Shown in pieces: positions 10,098-22,135 of a DNA stretch of 64,000 nucleotides. The notes under the pieces were generated by a model. That model did not search any database. It was not told where the DNA came from and saw nothing but the letters and a program-made list of their open reading frames with translations. Positions within the stretch are counted from its first letter, which is position 1. Each line of letters starts with the position of its first letter. Origin of the DNA: Proteles cristata cristata (lineage: Eukaryota > Chordata > Mammalia > Carnivora > Hyaenidae); contig JAESUZ010002877.1 of NCBI GenBank assembly GCA_017311185.1, forward strand, positions 310,001 through 374,000. Direction: 5' to 3'. The translations under genes and the position numbers were made by a program.

Positions 10098-10226
10098 TTT
10101 TGTTGTTGTTAAGAAATTTATTTATTAATTTTTTAAAAGCAATCTCTACACCCAACGTGGGACTCGAACTCACAACCCCAAGATCAAGAGTCAGATGCTC
10201 TACTGACTGAGCCAGCCAGGTGCCCC
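10098..10226 (-). repeat. Older short carnivore tRNA SINE, reverse orientation
   Basis: It contains AAGCAATCTCTACACCCAAC and GAGCCAGCCAGGTGCCCC. The target duplication ACAATGTATTCTT is present on both sides (about 10085 and 10230), which dates the insertion as recent enough to read. Confidence 0.85.
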
Positions 10227-10568
10227 TTTACAATGTATTCTTAACTTCGTCTTACAGATATGGAAACTGAGGCCTAGAGAGTTGGAGTGTGTAAGACAGA
10301 ACCCCACAGCTACTTAGCATCAAAGCAAGCAACAATACGGTTCTGCAAGTTTTCCCCTTCACACAGCTTCCACCTTTTGCTCCTCTGGGGTAACAAATGC
10401 TTTAGTCTGATGACAAATCCCAAGTGGCCTAACCTGCCATTCAAGCGAGTGAAGGGGTTGTCTTTTGTGGTAGTGTGAGTTGGATCTAATGTAAGGTTTG
10501 TATTCAGTCTACTAACCTCTCTATCCTTCAGCTTCTGGTCTATGAGGATTAAAAATACCTGCCTTGGT

Positions 10569-10785
10569 GGGCACGTGGGTGGCTCAGTTGGTTAAGCTTC
10601 TGACTTCGGCTCAGGTCATGATCTCACAGTTCGTGGGTTCAAACCCTGTGTCAGGCTCTGTGCTGTCAGCTCAGAGCCTGGAGCCTGTTTCAGATTCTGT
10701 GTCTCCCTCTTTCTCTGCCCCTTCCCCATTCTGTAAGTCTCTCTCTCTCTCTCAAAAATAAATAAACATTAAAAAAAAATTTTTT
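10569..10785 (+). repeat. Cat-type tRNA SINE, first of a same-target pair
   Basis: The head is GGGCACGTGGGTGGCTCAG and the tail AAAAATAAATAAACATTAAA. Flanks AAATACCTGCCTTGG (10553-10567) and its second copy (10788-10802) are the target duplication. Confidence 0.92.
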
Positions 10786-10802
10786 TTAAATACCTGCCTT
10801 GG

Positions 10803-11022
10803 GGCGCCCGAATGGCTCAGTCAGTTAAGCATCTAAGTCTTGGTTTTGGCTCAGGTCATGATCTCATGGTTCGTGGGTTTGAGCCCCGTATTGGGCTCTG
10901 CAGTGTCAGTATGGAGCCTCCTTGGGAGAGACTCTCTCTCTCTCTGCCCCTACCCTGTGCACACCCTCTCTCTCTCTCAAAATAAATAAAAACTTCTTTA
11001 AAAAAAAAAGACTAAAAATCTT
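10803..11022 (+). repeat. Cat-type tRNA SINE, second of a same-target pair
   Basis: The head is GGCGCCCGAATGGCTCAG and the tail CAAAATAAATAAAAACTTC. A third target copy, AAAAATACCTGCTTCA, follows at about 11023-11038, so this SINE used the duplicated target left by its neighbour. Confidence 0.92.
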
Positions 11023-11039
11023 TTAAAAATACCTGCTTC

Positions 11040-11610
11040 ATAGAATTGTTGTGAGAATCAAACAAGATACTGTGTGTAAATTGTTCTCAGTCGTGATATT
11101 CTGGCAGCCACCACGGTAGTGCTGTCTCTTGGCTGATTCCCACCAGGGACGGACAGCTATGGAAATACTGGGTAGATGGTACATAGAAATATTCTGTGCC
11201 CATTCATTAAAAAAACAAACAAACCCATTTACTAAGTACCTTACTATGTGTTATATCTATTGATGGATAGATATGTTCTATCTGCAGGTAGTCTTTGAAG
11301 GGGAAGGAGAAATACATTTTAGAGATCGCTTCCTGAAAGGGGACCCTGGTTCCTGGTTCTATCCCAGCTGGAGGAAACCTCTGGCACTGAAGACAAGCTT
11401 CCCTGGCCCTCTGCAGAATAGTAGGAAAGTCTGCCCCCTAGAGGCTGACAACTACTCCTGGCAATAAAAGCAGGACTTGAAGTCAAATGTCCCACAGGGG
11501 CTGTGGACATGCCAAGCATGGTATGTTGAGTGTAGGAAGGCTGAAATTCTAATGAAATTAATCAGATTGAGACTCTGGATTAGTCCCTCTTAAAAAATAC
11601 CGACACTTGG
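11040..11610. other. Unique intergenic sequence
   Basis: No gene is recognised. Short frames near 11273-11519 on both strands have no support. Confidence 0.4.
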
Positions 11611-11827
11611 GGCGCCTTGGTGGCTCAGGTGGTTAAGTGTCTGACTCTTGATTTCGGCTCAGGTCATGATCAAACAGTTTGTGAAATAAAGCACTAAGTC
11701 GGGCTGTCTGGGCTGACAGCACAAAGCCTGCTTGGACTCTCCCTCTCTCTCTCTCTCTCTCTGGCCCTCCCTGACTCATGCTTGTTTTTTCTCTCTCTCT
11801 CTCAAAATAAACAAAAGTGAAAAAGAG
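11611..11827 (+). repeat. Cat-type tRNA SINE
   Basis: The head is GGCGCCTTGGTGGCTCAG, with an extended CT stretch and tail CAAAATAAACAAAAG. Flanks AAAAAATACCGACACTTG and AGAAATACCTACACATG are an imperfect target duplication. Confidence 0.88.
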
Positions 11828-12436
11828 AAATACCTACACATGAAATTTGTGAAAATGTTGCTTTTACAAATCTCCGATGAGCAGTAATGCATCCTCACCA
11901 ATATCCTGTTTTACCATATCTCCCACACTCCCGTACCTTCTCAGCTCCTTAAGAACTTATGTATATCTTTGTGTACCCTGGAGCATTTAGTGGGAGAATT
12001 TATACTGCTCATGCTCTCAATACTTCTTGGTAGAATAGAGCTGAATTACACATTACTGTGAAATTTCAGAAAAGTGGGACAAAGAAGAGCTCCAAGACGT
12101 TTTCAGGGATAAAAAAGAAAAAAAAAAAAAAAGAACAGGTTTTAGAAACCGTTTTCTGAAAAAGCAGATATAGAATTTCATCAGTTATCAAGCCTGGAAA
12201 CCAGAAGTCAGTGGAATAATGCCTTCTGAAGGAAAATCATTTCCCACCAAAAGCTACCAAAGTTACCAAAAGGAAACAAGTATCTAAGAGAACCAGGCAT
12301 TTTCAGACATGCAGTTTCCCTCGAAAAGGTAGTGCCTTATCCTCTCTCTCAGGAAGCTGCTAATGGATGTGCTCCACCGAAAGAAAGGAAGGAGCCTGGA
12401 GAGTAAGATGTCAGATAAAAGACATTGGGACTCTTG
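11828..12436. other. Unique intergenic sequence
   Basis: No gene or repeat family is recognised. There is an A run at about 12112-12133. Confidence 0.4.
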
Positions 12437-12652
12437 GGGCGCCTGGGTGGCTTAATTGGTTGAGCGTCTGACTTCTGCTCAGGTCATGATCTCACAGCTC
12501 GTGAGTCCAGGCCCCACGTGAGATCATCCGTGCTGAGAGCTCAGAGCCCGGAGCCTGCTTCGGATTCTGTGTCTCCCTCTCTCTCTCTGCCCCTCCTCCG
12601 CTCATGGTCTCTTTCTCCTTCCAAAATAAATAAACATTTAAAAAAATTAAAA
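12437..12652 (+). repeat. Cat-type tRNA SINE
   Basis: It has the head GGGGCGCCTGGGTGGCTTAA, body and tail CAAAATAAATAAACATTTAAA. It is followed directly by another SINE in the same orientation. Confidence 0.92.
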
Positions 12653-12655
12653 AGG

Positions 12656-12878
12656 GGGCACCTGGGTGGCTCAGTCGGTTAAGCGTCCGACTTCGGCTCA
12701 GGTCATGATCTCACAGTTCGTGGGTTCGAGCCCCACATCAGGCTCTGTGCTGACAGCTCAGAGCCTAGAGGCTGCTTTGGATTCTGTGTCTCCCTCTCTC
12801 TCTGACCCTCCCCTGCTCACACTGTCTCTCTCTCTCTCTCTCTCAGAAATAAATAAAACATTAAAAATTTTTTTAAAA
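12656..12878 (+). repeat. Cat-type tRNA SINE inserted in the tail of the previous one
   Basis: The head GGGCACCTGGGTGGCTCAG is close to consensus. AAAAATTAAAAAGG before it and AAAAATTGAAAAGG after it suggest insertion into the A-rich tail of the first element. Confidence 0.92.
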
Positions 12879-13562
12879 ATTGAAAAGGAAAAAGAAATGA
12901 GGACTCAAACGCAAGAGGCAGACAACAGGAATCACCAAGATCATGATACAAGAAAACCTCAGGGTGGACTCTCACATGCCAAGCATAGAAAGCACCTGGT
13001 CAGACTGAAGCTAGTCAAAAATAACTCCAGGAAATATTTATTCAAGGAGATGACACTGATAGGATCGTGTTTGAAACTATTGAGCAGGGGGTTATACAAT
13101 TGGGGTTGGGGGGGGAGTTAGAGATTGGGACTAGTGATAAGTACCACAAATATAACTAAAATTGGGGGGGCAATTATGATTTCCAGTGAAATATAAAAAA
13201 CTGTGGAGAGGAAGGGGGACATCATGGCGACCTTAGGTGACCCAGTTGTGAATAGCAGGAACACAGTCTTAACATTGTAAAGACCAAATTGATAGGACCA
13301 AGTATGACCGAACTATATTGGGAGATTGGGGGAATGGGAAGTGAGCACATGTGGGTGGTAGAGAGGAGGGTGGAGTAAACAGAGCGAAATATTTGACTGC
13401 CATTCTGGAAAGTCAATACATAATGCCTAACACGGACAAGACCACAAAGTATCAACATACCATCTTACTTAGCTATGGAGGTAAATACCAAAAGACTCCT
13501 CTAACAAAAATTAAAAGTAGTTGCCTCAGGGGAGTAGGGAAGGAGGTTAAGCTACTGATATA
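12879..13562. other. Unique intergenic sequence
   Basis: No gene is recognised. There are two short G runs (about 13107 and 13165). GCTACTGATATATATTTTT at its end is the left target copy of the next SINE. Confidence 0.4.
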
Positions 13563-13777
13563 TATTTTTTTAATTTTAATAACTATTTATTTTGTAAGGA
13601 GAAAGAGCATGAGCAGAGGAGGGGCAGAGAGAGAGAGAGGGAAACACAGAATCTGAAGCAGGCTTCAGGCTCTGAGCTGTCAGCACAGAGCCCAATGTGG
13701 GGATCAGACTCACGAGCTATGAGATCATGACCTGAGCCGAAGTTGGACGCTCAACAGACTGAGCCACCCAGGCGCCC
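13563..13777 (-). repeat. Cat-type tRNA SINE, reverse orientation
   Basis: It has the GAGAGAGAGAGGG stretch, the 'gacctgagccgaagttgg' block and a head ending GAGCCACCCAGGCGCCC. It is flanked by CTACTGATATATATTTTT and CAACTGATATTTTTG. Confidence 0.9.
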
Positions 13778-14689
13778 ATGCAACTGATATTTTTGATACA
13801 AAACTATTTGATTTACCAAACTTTGTATAATTTGGGCTTAAAAAATAATCTCTAGACTTTAAAACTTGCATCAAACTGAATGGAGATTGAACTTCATTGA
13901 GGCTCACGGTGATGTGGGTGTGGTCAGTTCTATCATGGATTTTATAATGTTGGTGCTGAATGGACACCCAACACTCTAACCGTGAACCTCATGGATGCCT
14001 CCTTAGCCCAGTTGGCGTCCTCCAAAGTTGCACCAGGGTGTCAGCTCAGAAAATTGACTGTATAGCCAGAGCCCCATTGCCCACACCCTGGTCTGGTTGA
14101 CCCTTCCCTGACCTTATTGCAGCTCCCAGTGACTCTTACACTTGTAGAATCTGTGGGAATCTTATCTACTTATGACTCCTGCTTACGACTCAACTTCTGT
14201 CCCATCATCCAAAGACCACACCAAGGTCTGCTGCTCCTCTGGAATTCTGTCTGTCAATGAATAACATTGCCAGCTCCCAGTCAGTCAGAGAAGTGCCTTG
14301 AGAACTACCCAGAACACCCTTTTCCCTCACACTCAGGGTCCTCTGGCTGCCCCTCTCCTTACCATCTTCCCTTCCCTCCTTTCTCTCCGGCACCACCTTA
14401 GTTCAGCCTCTTGTGGCTCTTCACCTTGACCCTGTGACCACCTCCCTACTGGCCTGACCCTTCCAGTTCACCACTGTGCTGCTTCACAGAGTTCCAATTC
14501 TCCTTGGGCCTCTCCTCCTGCCTCGAGGAGCCGCCCCTAGACTGCAGAAGGTTCCCACCCCTCCGCTTAGCACACGAAGCCTTTGTGGTACTGCTCCAGC
14601 CACATCTCTGACCATGACCTCTCTGCCTGGTGCTGCAGGACTGCCCGCAGCTCCCTGCAAGTATTTTAAACCCATCACGCCTCGCACAG
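13778..14689. other. Unique intergenic sequence
   Basis: No gene is recognised. Several overlapping frames of 90-110 codons at about 14446-14810 on both strands arise in C-rich sequence and lack splice or start context. The segment may include more of the L2 that follows. Confidence 0.4.
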
Positions 14690-14935
14690 GCCAGCCTTCG
14701 CAATGCAGGGCAAGTGCCACTTCCTCCAGGAAGCATTCCCCAGTGCCGGAAGTATGACTCAGGGCTTCCCTCACACCGTGCATGTACACCTTTAAGGCAG
14801 CTCCTGTCACACTCTGTCGTACGTGTTTGCTTAGCTCTTTAAGATATCCACTTGCCTTGAGTGTCCCAAGTTATCACAGCCTATTCATAGTCACCCCCAA
14901 TCTCTAGCTCGATGTCTGGCCCACAGAAGGGAAAA
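14690..14935 (+). repeat. L2 LINE 3' region
   Basis: 'cacttcctccaggaagcatt', 'cttgagtgtcccaag' and 'atgtctggcccacagaaggg' follow the order of the L2 3' end. It is old and without coding capacity. Confidence 0.55.
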
Positions 14936-15429
14936 CTCCCAGAAGAGTCCCACCTCCAGATGGCCTCAAAACACGAATGAAAATATGTCCAGCTTGTCCT
15001 GAATGCTCACGTCTCCTTTGTTTATTGTATTTGTCTTTTTTTTTTCCTGAGGTGTCTCCCCCATTGGACTTGGGGTCCACGACCACCTCTCACAGAGTCC
15101 ATTGGGCAGGACAGCCAGGAGGGCAACCCTGTGGCATGGGGTTCTAGGTTCCTTCCCCTCTAGGGTCCTCTCAGGTCTCAGTTCAGAGAGTCTCTGAGTC
15201 TGTCCTTGAAGGAAATGTGGTCAGAGCCTACTAAGGTCTAGGAGAACAGGGAGGCCACTCTCCTTAGGAGAGAGTACAGAACGAAAGCCTCCTGCCTGGA
15301 TGCGTAGACACCAGGCTCCGTCCTGGACATATGGTTTGAAATGAATTTTTCAGTTCCTTGAGAATATATGGCTGTATCTGGAGAGGACTCAAATGATATT
15401 AGTCATTCTCTTAAAGAAAAGGCCTGTGG
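14936..15429. other. Unique intergenic sequence
   Basis: No gene is recognised. There is a T run at about 15037-15048. AAAGGCCTGTGG at its end is the left flank of the next SINE. Confidence 0.4.
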
Positions 15430-15640
15430 GGGCGCCTGGGTGGCTCAGTTGGTGAGGCGTCCTACTTCGGCTCAGGTCATGATCTCACAGTTCATGAGTT
15501 AGAGCCCCATGTTGGCCTCTGTGCTGACAGCTCAGAGCCTGAAACCTGCTTCAGATTCTGCGTCTCCCTCTCTCTCTGCCTCTCGCCTACTCGTGCTCTG
15601 TCTCTCTGTCAAGAATAAATAAATAATAAAAAAAAATTTT
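15430..15640 (+). repeat. Cat-type tRNA SINE
   Basis: It has the head GGGCGCCTGGGTGGCTCAG, CT stretch and tail AAGAATAAATAAATAATAAA. Right flank AAAAGGGCTGGG pairs with AAAGGCCTGTGG. Confidence 0.92.
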
Positions 15641-16108
15641 TTTAAAAGGGCTGGGTACATGGGTCACATTATATTTCCTCGCCTGTACACGTTTTGATGT
15701 GTTCATGGTGTTTGTTGTGTTATTCTCATACTTCATACATTTTATACATGTTAAATGCTTCTTAATAATTAGAAAACAGAGTTCCTCCATAAACATGAGA
15801 AAGCCCTAACTAACCATGAGTCAAAGAGGAAGGAGGTATTAAAATGGGGTGCCTTTTTGCATAATCTATAGAAAGCTCAGAGGTGTGAGGCTTCCTTTGC
15901 ATAATGAAATAGAGGAAGTGTGGAAGCGGTAAGACATGTTGAGTGCCAAGGGCAACAGTTGAAGGTCCATCGGGGTAACAAACCAGAGGGGCACTGACCG
16001 AGCAGGGTTATGTGATATTGAAACCATAGCGTCAGACAAAGGATAGACAGACACATCTGGTTAAGCCCCTCAGTTTATGGGGAACGACACTCAGGCCCAG
16101 GGAGCTCT
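15641..16108. other. Unique intergenic sequence
   Basis: No gene or repeat is recognised. Confidence 0.4.
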
Positions 16109-17045
16109 CTCAGTAGAGTCATTCATTCATTCACACATTGGTCTCCTGCAAGCCCAGCGCTGTGCTGGGTGTCAGAGAAACCAAACACAACCACGGCAGT
16201 GGTCTTAGCCTCCGTAATAATGAGAGAGACTAATGAGCAAGTCATTGTAGGGGTGTACAGTAACTGCATGGTGAAGGTCCATGCCAGCTCATGGATTAAG
16301 AAAGCAGGAAGCTAGGGAGGGCTTCCCAGAGAGGGACAGGTAAGATCTGGTCAGGGCCTGCGGCCAGTGTTGGGGATCCTCTGGCGAGCAAAACAGACAT
16401 GGTCCTTTTCTCCTCGTGGAGCTTATTTAGCTGGGAGGACAACCGCTCAACAAACAGTCATACACATGCAAGTAAAATTGTCACAAGTGCTCCTAGGGTT
16501 ATTTGTAAGAATTTGTAAAGAAGAACAGACGAGCTAGATCCCACGCCAGCTCTTGAAAAAGAGTGAAAACTAACTAGGTGAAAGAGAGGGGAAGGGCATT
16601 CCGGGCAGAGCGAACAGTGTGTGCAAAGGCCCTGAGGCAGGAAGGAGTTGACCATCAGTGTGGCTAGGGCAGAGTCGGGGGGAGGGCAAGCCGGAGACAG
16701 AGGCAGCAGCTAGTGCAGGCATCATTAAGGGATTTTTACTTTGTCCTAAAAGCAAAGGGGAGCCATTGAGAGGTCTTAAGCAGATGAAGGGACATTATCA
16801 GATTTGTCACTTGGAGAGTGTTGGCTGCTCTGGGAAAACCCAGCTGGGGTGGGGGGGGGTGAGCATGGGGACAGAGGGACCTCTCAGGTGGCATTGTGGT
16901 CACCCAGGTGAGAAGAGATTTTGGAAACTGAGAGTGGCAGCAGTGGGAGGGTGGGGAGGAGCCGCAGGTGAGAGGCAGTGGTGGCCAGGATTGACTGGGG
17001 GAGTGGAGGACAGAGAGAGGGATCAGAATGATGCTCTCAAGTAAA
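16109..17045 (+). repeat. Ancient dispersed repeat, family unassigned (copy 1)
   Basis: Ordered motifs match a mammal-wide old repeat: a CATTCATTCA start, 'cagcgctgtgctgggtgtca', 'ggagcttatttagc', 'gcaaaggccctgaggcagga', 'ggggagccattgagaggt' and 'gcagatgaagggacattatc'. A second, shorter copy lies at 21335-22125 with the same order. I cannot name the family with certainty. The 128-codon frame at 16658-17044 is within it and not a gene. Confidence 0.5.
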
Positions 17046-17736
17046 CCTTGCAGAGACAGAAGAGAAATAGTATCCAGTCCCTCTGTCTTTCTGCCTTTGT
17101 TGGGTCCCCACCCCTTCCTACCTCAGCCACCGCAAGATCAAACGGCCAGAGAAGCTGCTTTAAATTCCAAGCATAAACACCCATGAAAATCCAATAACCA
17201 AATGTTATGGGCAGAGTCATGAGGCCTGAATTCATCCTCTCATCTTTCACTCTTCGGCATCGTGCTCCCTCAGGGCTTCAGGGAAGGACACTTAGCTCCC
17301 TTTCCCCTTAATTCTGTGAATAAATAGCAGGAAACAAGTCCGAGATGAAACCAAGTATTTATGGATTCCCTTTAAGTTGTCCCAAGCAATAGCTGTGTGA
17401 AGTCCCTGCTGGTGGTGCCATCAGCTGCCCTGGGCTCTAAGCAGTCTGGAAAGTGCTTCCTGGTGTCTCAAATGGGGCAGCCAAGAGTGCTACCTATACC
17501 CCAATTTTTTCAATAGCCTTTTCTTTTTATTTTTTCATTGATCGCTACATTGGTGCCCAATTCGAACCGGCTTGAGCTCAAAAAGAAGGTGTTTCAAGAA
17601 CACTGGGCATGTTCACAGACTTCACCTGTGTAGGAGTTGACCAGTCAAGTGGCAGAAAGGGCAGAGTGTGGCTGAAGACTTGGGAACAGCCAGGACCATG
17701 GTGCTCAGGGCTCCCTCCTCCTCCTCACTTCTGCCT
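17046..17736. other. Unique intergenic sequence
   Basis: No gene is recognised. The segment ends in a CTCCTCCTCCTC run before the LTR. Confidence 0.4.
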
Positions 17737-18090
17737 GTGTCTCAGTCTGTTTGGGCTGCTCTAACAAAACTACCTTGTAAATGACAGAAATGTATTTCTT
17801 ACAGTCCTAGAGGCTGGGAGATCCCACAGTCTGGGTACTGACAGATGTGGTGTCTGGTGGGACCCCCTTCCTAGTTCATAGACAGCATCTTCCTGCCGTG
17901 ACTTCATATGGTGGAAGGGGTGAGGAACTCTCTGGAATCTTTTTCATAAGGGTACTGATCCCATTCATGAGGGCTCCACCCACCTGACCTAACCACCTCC
18001 TAAAGGCCCTACCTTCTAATATTATCACACTGGGGGTTAGGTTTCAACCTATGAAATTGTTGTTGGAGGAGATACACACAGTCCATAGCA
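17737..18090 (-). mobile_element. Solo MLT1/MaLR-type LTR, reverse orientation
   Basis: The reverse complement opens with TGCTATGGACTGTG, continues with 'ccctcatgaatgggatcag' and ends near CAGCCCAAACAGACTGAGAC, the layout of mammalian-apparent LTR (ERVL-MaLR) solo LTRs. There is no internal region or viral gene. Confidence 0.8.
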
Positions 18091-18299
18091 TCCTGTATGT
18101 CAACTTTCTTTTTCTCTCTTCCTAAAGATTGGTTTTCTCCACACTGAAGTTTCACCACCTGAGAGAGGCTGCCCTGATTTTCTGTCCTAAATACAAACCC
18201 CAGATGCCCATTCCTAAGCCCACCAACCATGACCATAGGGGCAGCCCTCAAGGGGGCTAGAATGGAATGGAGAAGGGACAGTTTCCAGAAAGAGAACAG

Positions 18300-19303
18300 C
18301 AATTAACCAAGCATATAAAATGACCAGGACCATACAACTTCCTGAATCAGAGAAGATACTCGCAAAAAACATATCGGATAAAAGGTTAGTACACAAAATA
18401 TAGAAAGCACTATACAACCCAACTCCAAAAACACAAATAATCCTTTTAAAAGATGGGCAAAAGACACAAATAGACATTTTTCCAAAGAAGACCTACAGAT
18501 GACTAACAGACACATGAAAAGATGTTCAACATTGCTCATCATGAGGGAAATGCAAACCAAAACCACAATGAGATATCACCTCACACCTGTCAGAATAGCT
18601 AAAGTCAAAACTATAAGAAACAACAGTTGTTAGAGAGGATGTGGAGAAAAGGGAATCCTCATGCACTGTTGGTGGGAATGTGAACTGGTGCAATCATTGT
18701 GGAAAACAGTGTGGAGGCTCCTCAAAAAAAATAAAAAATAAAATTATCATAGGATCCAGTAATTTCACTATTGGGTGTTCACTAGAATATGAAAATACTA
18801 ATTCAAAATGATATATGCACCTCTATGTTTACTGCAGCATTATTTACAATAACCAAATTATGGAAGCAACCCAAGTATCCATTGATAGATGAATGGATAA
18901 AGATGTATATATATATATAATGGACTATTAGTCAGCCATAAAAAAGAATGAAGTCTTACCATTTGCAACAACATGGATGGATCTTAAGAGAATTATGCTG
19001 TGTGAAATAAGTCAGTCAAAGAAAGACATACCGTATGATTTCATTCATGTGTGGAATTTAGGAAATAAAACAAATGGACATAAAAGAATAAATACAAACA
19101 AAAAACCAGACTCTTAACTATAAAGAACAAACTGGTGGTTATCAAGAGGGTACTGAGGGGCTGGGTGAAATGAGTAAAGGGGAGTAAGAGTACGCTTGCT
19201 GTGATGAGCACTGACTAATGTCCAGTGTTGTTGAATTACTATGTTGTACACCTGAAACTAATATAACACTATATGTTAATTATACTGGAATTTAAAAAAA
19301 GGT
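18300..19303 (+). mobile_element. 5'-truncated L1, end of ORF2 plus 3'UTR (old)
   Basis: It follows L1 ORF2 C-terminal text: 'cacaatgagatatcacctca', 'gttggtgggaatgtgaactg', 'tttactgcagcattatttac', 'atggatcttaagagaattat', then the 3'UTR with 'atgagcactgactaatg'. Stops and frameshifts break it. It ends in an A-rich tail. Confidence 0.88.
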
Positions 19304-19411
19304 CAGTGCCTTCATGACCATTAACTCATATGTACTGAGAATCACATGACTTGGGAAGTGAGGTACCTAGCTCCCTATGGTCCTGGTGCTCGGAAAGATC
19401 TTCATTTTCTT

Positions 19412-19645
19412 TTTTTCTTTTTTTTTTTAATGTTTTTTATTTATTTTTGAGAGAGAGAGATAGAGACAGCGTGATCAGGAGAGGGTCAGAGAGAGAGGGA
19501 GACACAGAATCTGAAGACAGGTTCTAGGCTCTGAGCTAGCTGTCAGCACAGAGCCTGATGCGGGGCTCGAACCCACAAACCAAGACATCATACATGACCT
19601 GAGCCAAAGTCGGACGCGCAACCGACTGAACCACCCAGCTGCCCC
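19412..19645 (-). repeat. Cat-type tRNA SINE, reverse orientation
   Basis: A full copy ending in CACCCAGCTGCCCC. AAGATCTTCATTTTCTT occurs exactly on both sides (about 19395-19411 and 19646-19662), a 17-base target duplication that implies a fairly recent insertion. Confidence 0.95.
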
Positions 19646-19662
19646 AAGATCTTCATTTTCTT

Positions 19663-21334
19663 AATAAGGATCCTGTCGTGTTTGCCAGAGCAACGACTCG
19701 GGAGCACAATCACATTCAAGAGCTGTCTGTGCCCACTTAATTTCTCATGCATAATAATTTGTGTGATTCTGCAGAGGATTCTGGAATCCAAATCCACAAC
19801 TGCTTTGTGTCTTTGCAGTTGACATTTCTTGCTATGACAGATCTCTGTGTGACAGCTTACCTTTCTGGGCTTCCCCATCTGATTTCTCATTCTTTGACCA
19901 CTCCTCTTAGCCCCCCGTGCTCCCAAGAACTCTTTTGTCTGCCCAGCAGGAGAGCACATTTCTGACTTTCTGACCCCCAGAGTCCTGGGGGCCACTCCTT
20001 TAGAGTAGGGCTCTGTGTTCCAGTGTATGTGAGATGATCCCAGATGGCGGGTGAGCAACGCAAGGACCCCTGCCCAGCAGAGATGACACACTCACCATCC
20101 CGTCCCGAGACGGCAGCCTGATTTATCTGGGAGGTGGGAACAGACAACCAGCTCTGCCCCTCCCTTCAAGTCATTTTTTGCTCAGGTCCCTGTGATCCCC
20201 CCTCACATCCCCTCCGTTTCGGCTTTCCTGTCTGCACCCCCAGCCCTCCTCTCCTTAACTCTTTCAGGTCTATTCTCATTGTGCCCCATGCCTCTGCACC
20301 CCCTTCTCTAAACCACACCCTGCCTTTGTTTCAACCTTTGCTCCCTGCAGTACCCCTTCCCCTTGTCCTGCCCCCCCTGCCTTCCTCAGCCCTGCCCTTA
20401 GCCTCAGAGTTCTGCTTCCCCATGTCCCTCACCAACCCCCCACCGACGGCACCTCAGAGTCAGCCTCCACTCCCAGCCTCCCCAGGGAGGTCCCAGGCTG
20501 CTGCCTCCTTTTTCCCTCTTGCCCACGAGACTCCTAGGGAGCTGCAGCCTCCCCTCCTCCTCCTTTCTGCTCCCCTCTGCCCAGCCCTTGGGACCTGACT
20601 CCCGCACCCAGTCCCCTCCTGCCTTCACTGCTTGGGGCCCTTGCTCCTGTCCTCCACCTCTGTGAGCTGTCCTCGCTCTGGGGCCCAAACTGTCCGGCTG
20701 CTCACATCTTTCCTTTTGGTCTCCCCAGTCTGCTAGGTTTTTTTTGTTTGTTTGTTTTAAATACATGTATTCAAGTAATAAGAGTGAGTTGATTTAGTGA
20801 CTGAGGTCATTAGCAGTGCCGATGGTTCATGGATGCAGCAGAAATGGCGGTGCTTGCATGTGAGAAACTGTGAGTTAGAAGAACGGGTATAATAAACTCA
20901 GATGGAAAACAGCTACCAGACTCACGCAATGACAACGGTCGTGTGTCACCTAATTTTATCTGTCGATATGGGCTTGTTCTGTCTGTGAATCAGGTAACCA
21001 CAATACAAAACTACTGACACAACCTGTTTCCATCCCCCACAGCCTCTGTGGTTCATAAGTCAGGACTCAGTCTCCCCTTGGCACCTGGACCCAAGTACCT
21101 TTGAGGAACTCATTACCCTCTGAATCCCAGACACTCACTCATTCTGGGAGCTCATATATCCCTCCCATCTCCATGGCTATCAAAAAAATGTTTCTGGTTG
21201 TGTGTTGAGAGTTTGGGACATCAGAAGGAATCTATGGGGTCTTGACACCTAGCATACCCGTTTTCTTCTTTGCTAAAGTTAGTAAGAGGTTAGGACAAAG
21301 CAGGGATGAAAGGCGATGTGAGGGTGAGGATACC
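19663..21334. other. Unique intergenic sequence, pyrimidine-rich part
   Basis: No gene is recognised. 20150-20720 is C/T-rich, which keeps long frames open on both strands (154 and 120 codons). These are compositional and are not called. Confidence 0.45.
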
Positions 21335-21799
21335 CATTTGCTCACTTATTTATCCAACAAACATTGTTGAGCCCTGATTACATGTCCTGCTCTGCTCTAA
21401 GCCCAGGAAATACAACGGTGAACTCACTACAGTTTCCCAAACCTTTGCAAGTTTACAATCCCAAGGAGAAGATAGCCAATGGATAAACAGCTAACAGTAT
21501 CATGAAAGAAAGCAAGATAGTGAAGTAGCGGTTAGAGAAGGCCTCTCTAAGGTGACACTGGAGCATAAGTGAGGAAACAAGCCACGTGGACATCTAGAGC
21601 CAAGGGTGCCCCAGGCAAGTGCCAAGGCTCTGAGGCAGGAACATGCTTGGTATATTGAAGGCACAGCAGCTGCAGTAGGGAGAGTATGGGGAGAAGAGGT
21701 CAGATAGGTAGATGGGGGCCTGATCCGGTGGGGTCTAGTGGGCTCTGGGTAAGCTTTGATTGAGCTTTGATTGAGGTAAGAAGCTCCAAGAAGGGTTTT
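21335..21799 (+). repeat. Ancient dispersed repeat, family unassigned (copy 2)
   Basis: 'tatttatccaacaaacattg', 'gaaggcctctctaaggtgac', 'aaggctctgaggcaggaaca' and 'gagaagaggtcagataggta' follow the same order as the repeat at 16109-17045. A SINE interrupts it, and it resumes at about 22001-22130 with 'gcagaggagtgatgtggctg'. Confidence 0.5.
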
Positions 21800-22000
21800 T
21801 TGGTTTTTTTTAAGCTTATTTATTTATTTTGAGAGTGAGAGAGAGAGGACAAGCAGGAGAGGGGCAGAGAGAACAGAGGATCCAAAGCAGACCCTGTGCT
21901 GACAGAAGAAAGCCCAACAGGGGGTTCAAACCCACAAACCGTGAGATCATGACCTAAGATGAAGTCGAACGGTTAATCGACTGAGCCGCCTACCTGCCCC
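21800..22000 (-). repeat. Cat-type tRNA SINE, reverse orientation
   Basis: The head reads GAGCCGCCTACCTGCCCC. Target duplication GCTCCAAGAAGG is present at about 21783 and 22003. It sits inside the ancient repeat. Confidence 0.9.
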
Positions 22001-22135
22001 AGGCTCCAAGAAGGTTTGAAGCAGAGGAGTGATGTGGCTGACTTGCACTGTAAATGGATCACTCTGATTGCCAAACAGGGAGCAGACAGGGGAGTGAGGG
22101 TAGAAGTGGGGGAACGGTTAGGAGACTTCGGTGGG

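Noticed and set aside
17737..18090. Possible endogenous retrovirus
   Set aside because: Only a solo MaLR-type LTR is present. No gag, pol or env-like sequence was seen near it.
20134..20766. 154-codon plus and 120-codon minus frames
   Set aside because: C/T-rich strand asymmetry gives a Pro/Leu/Ser-only product. No splice signals or family.
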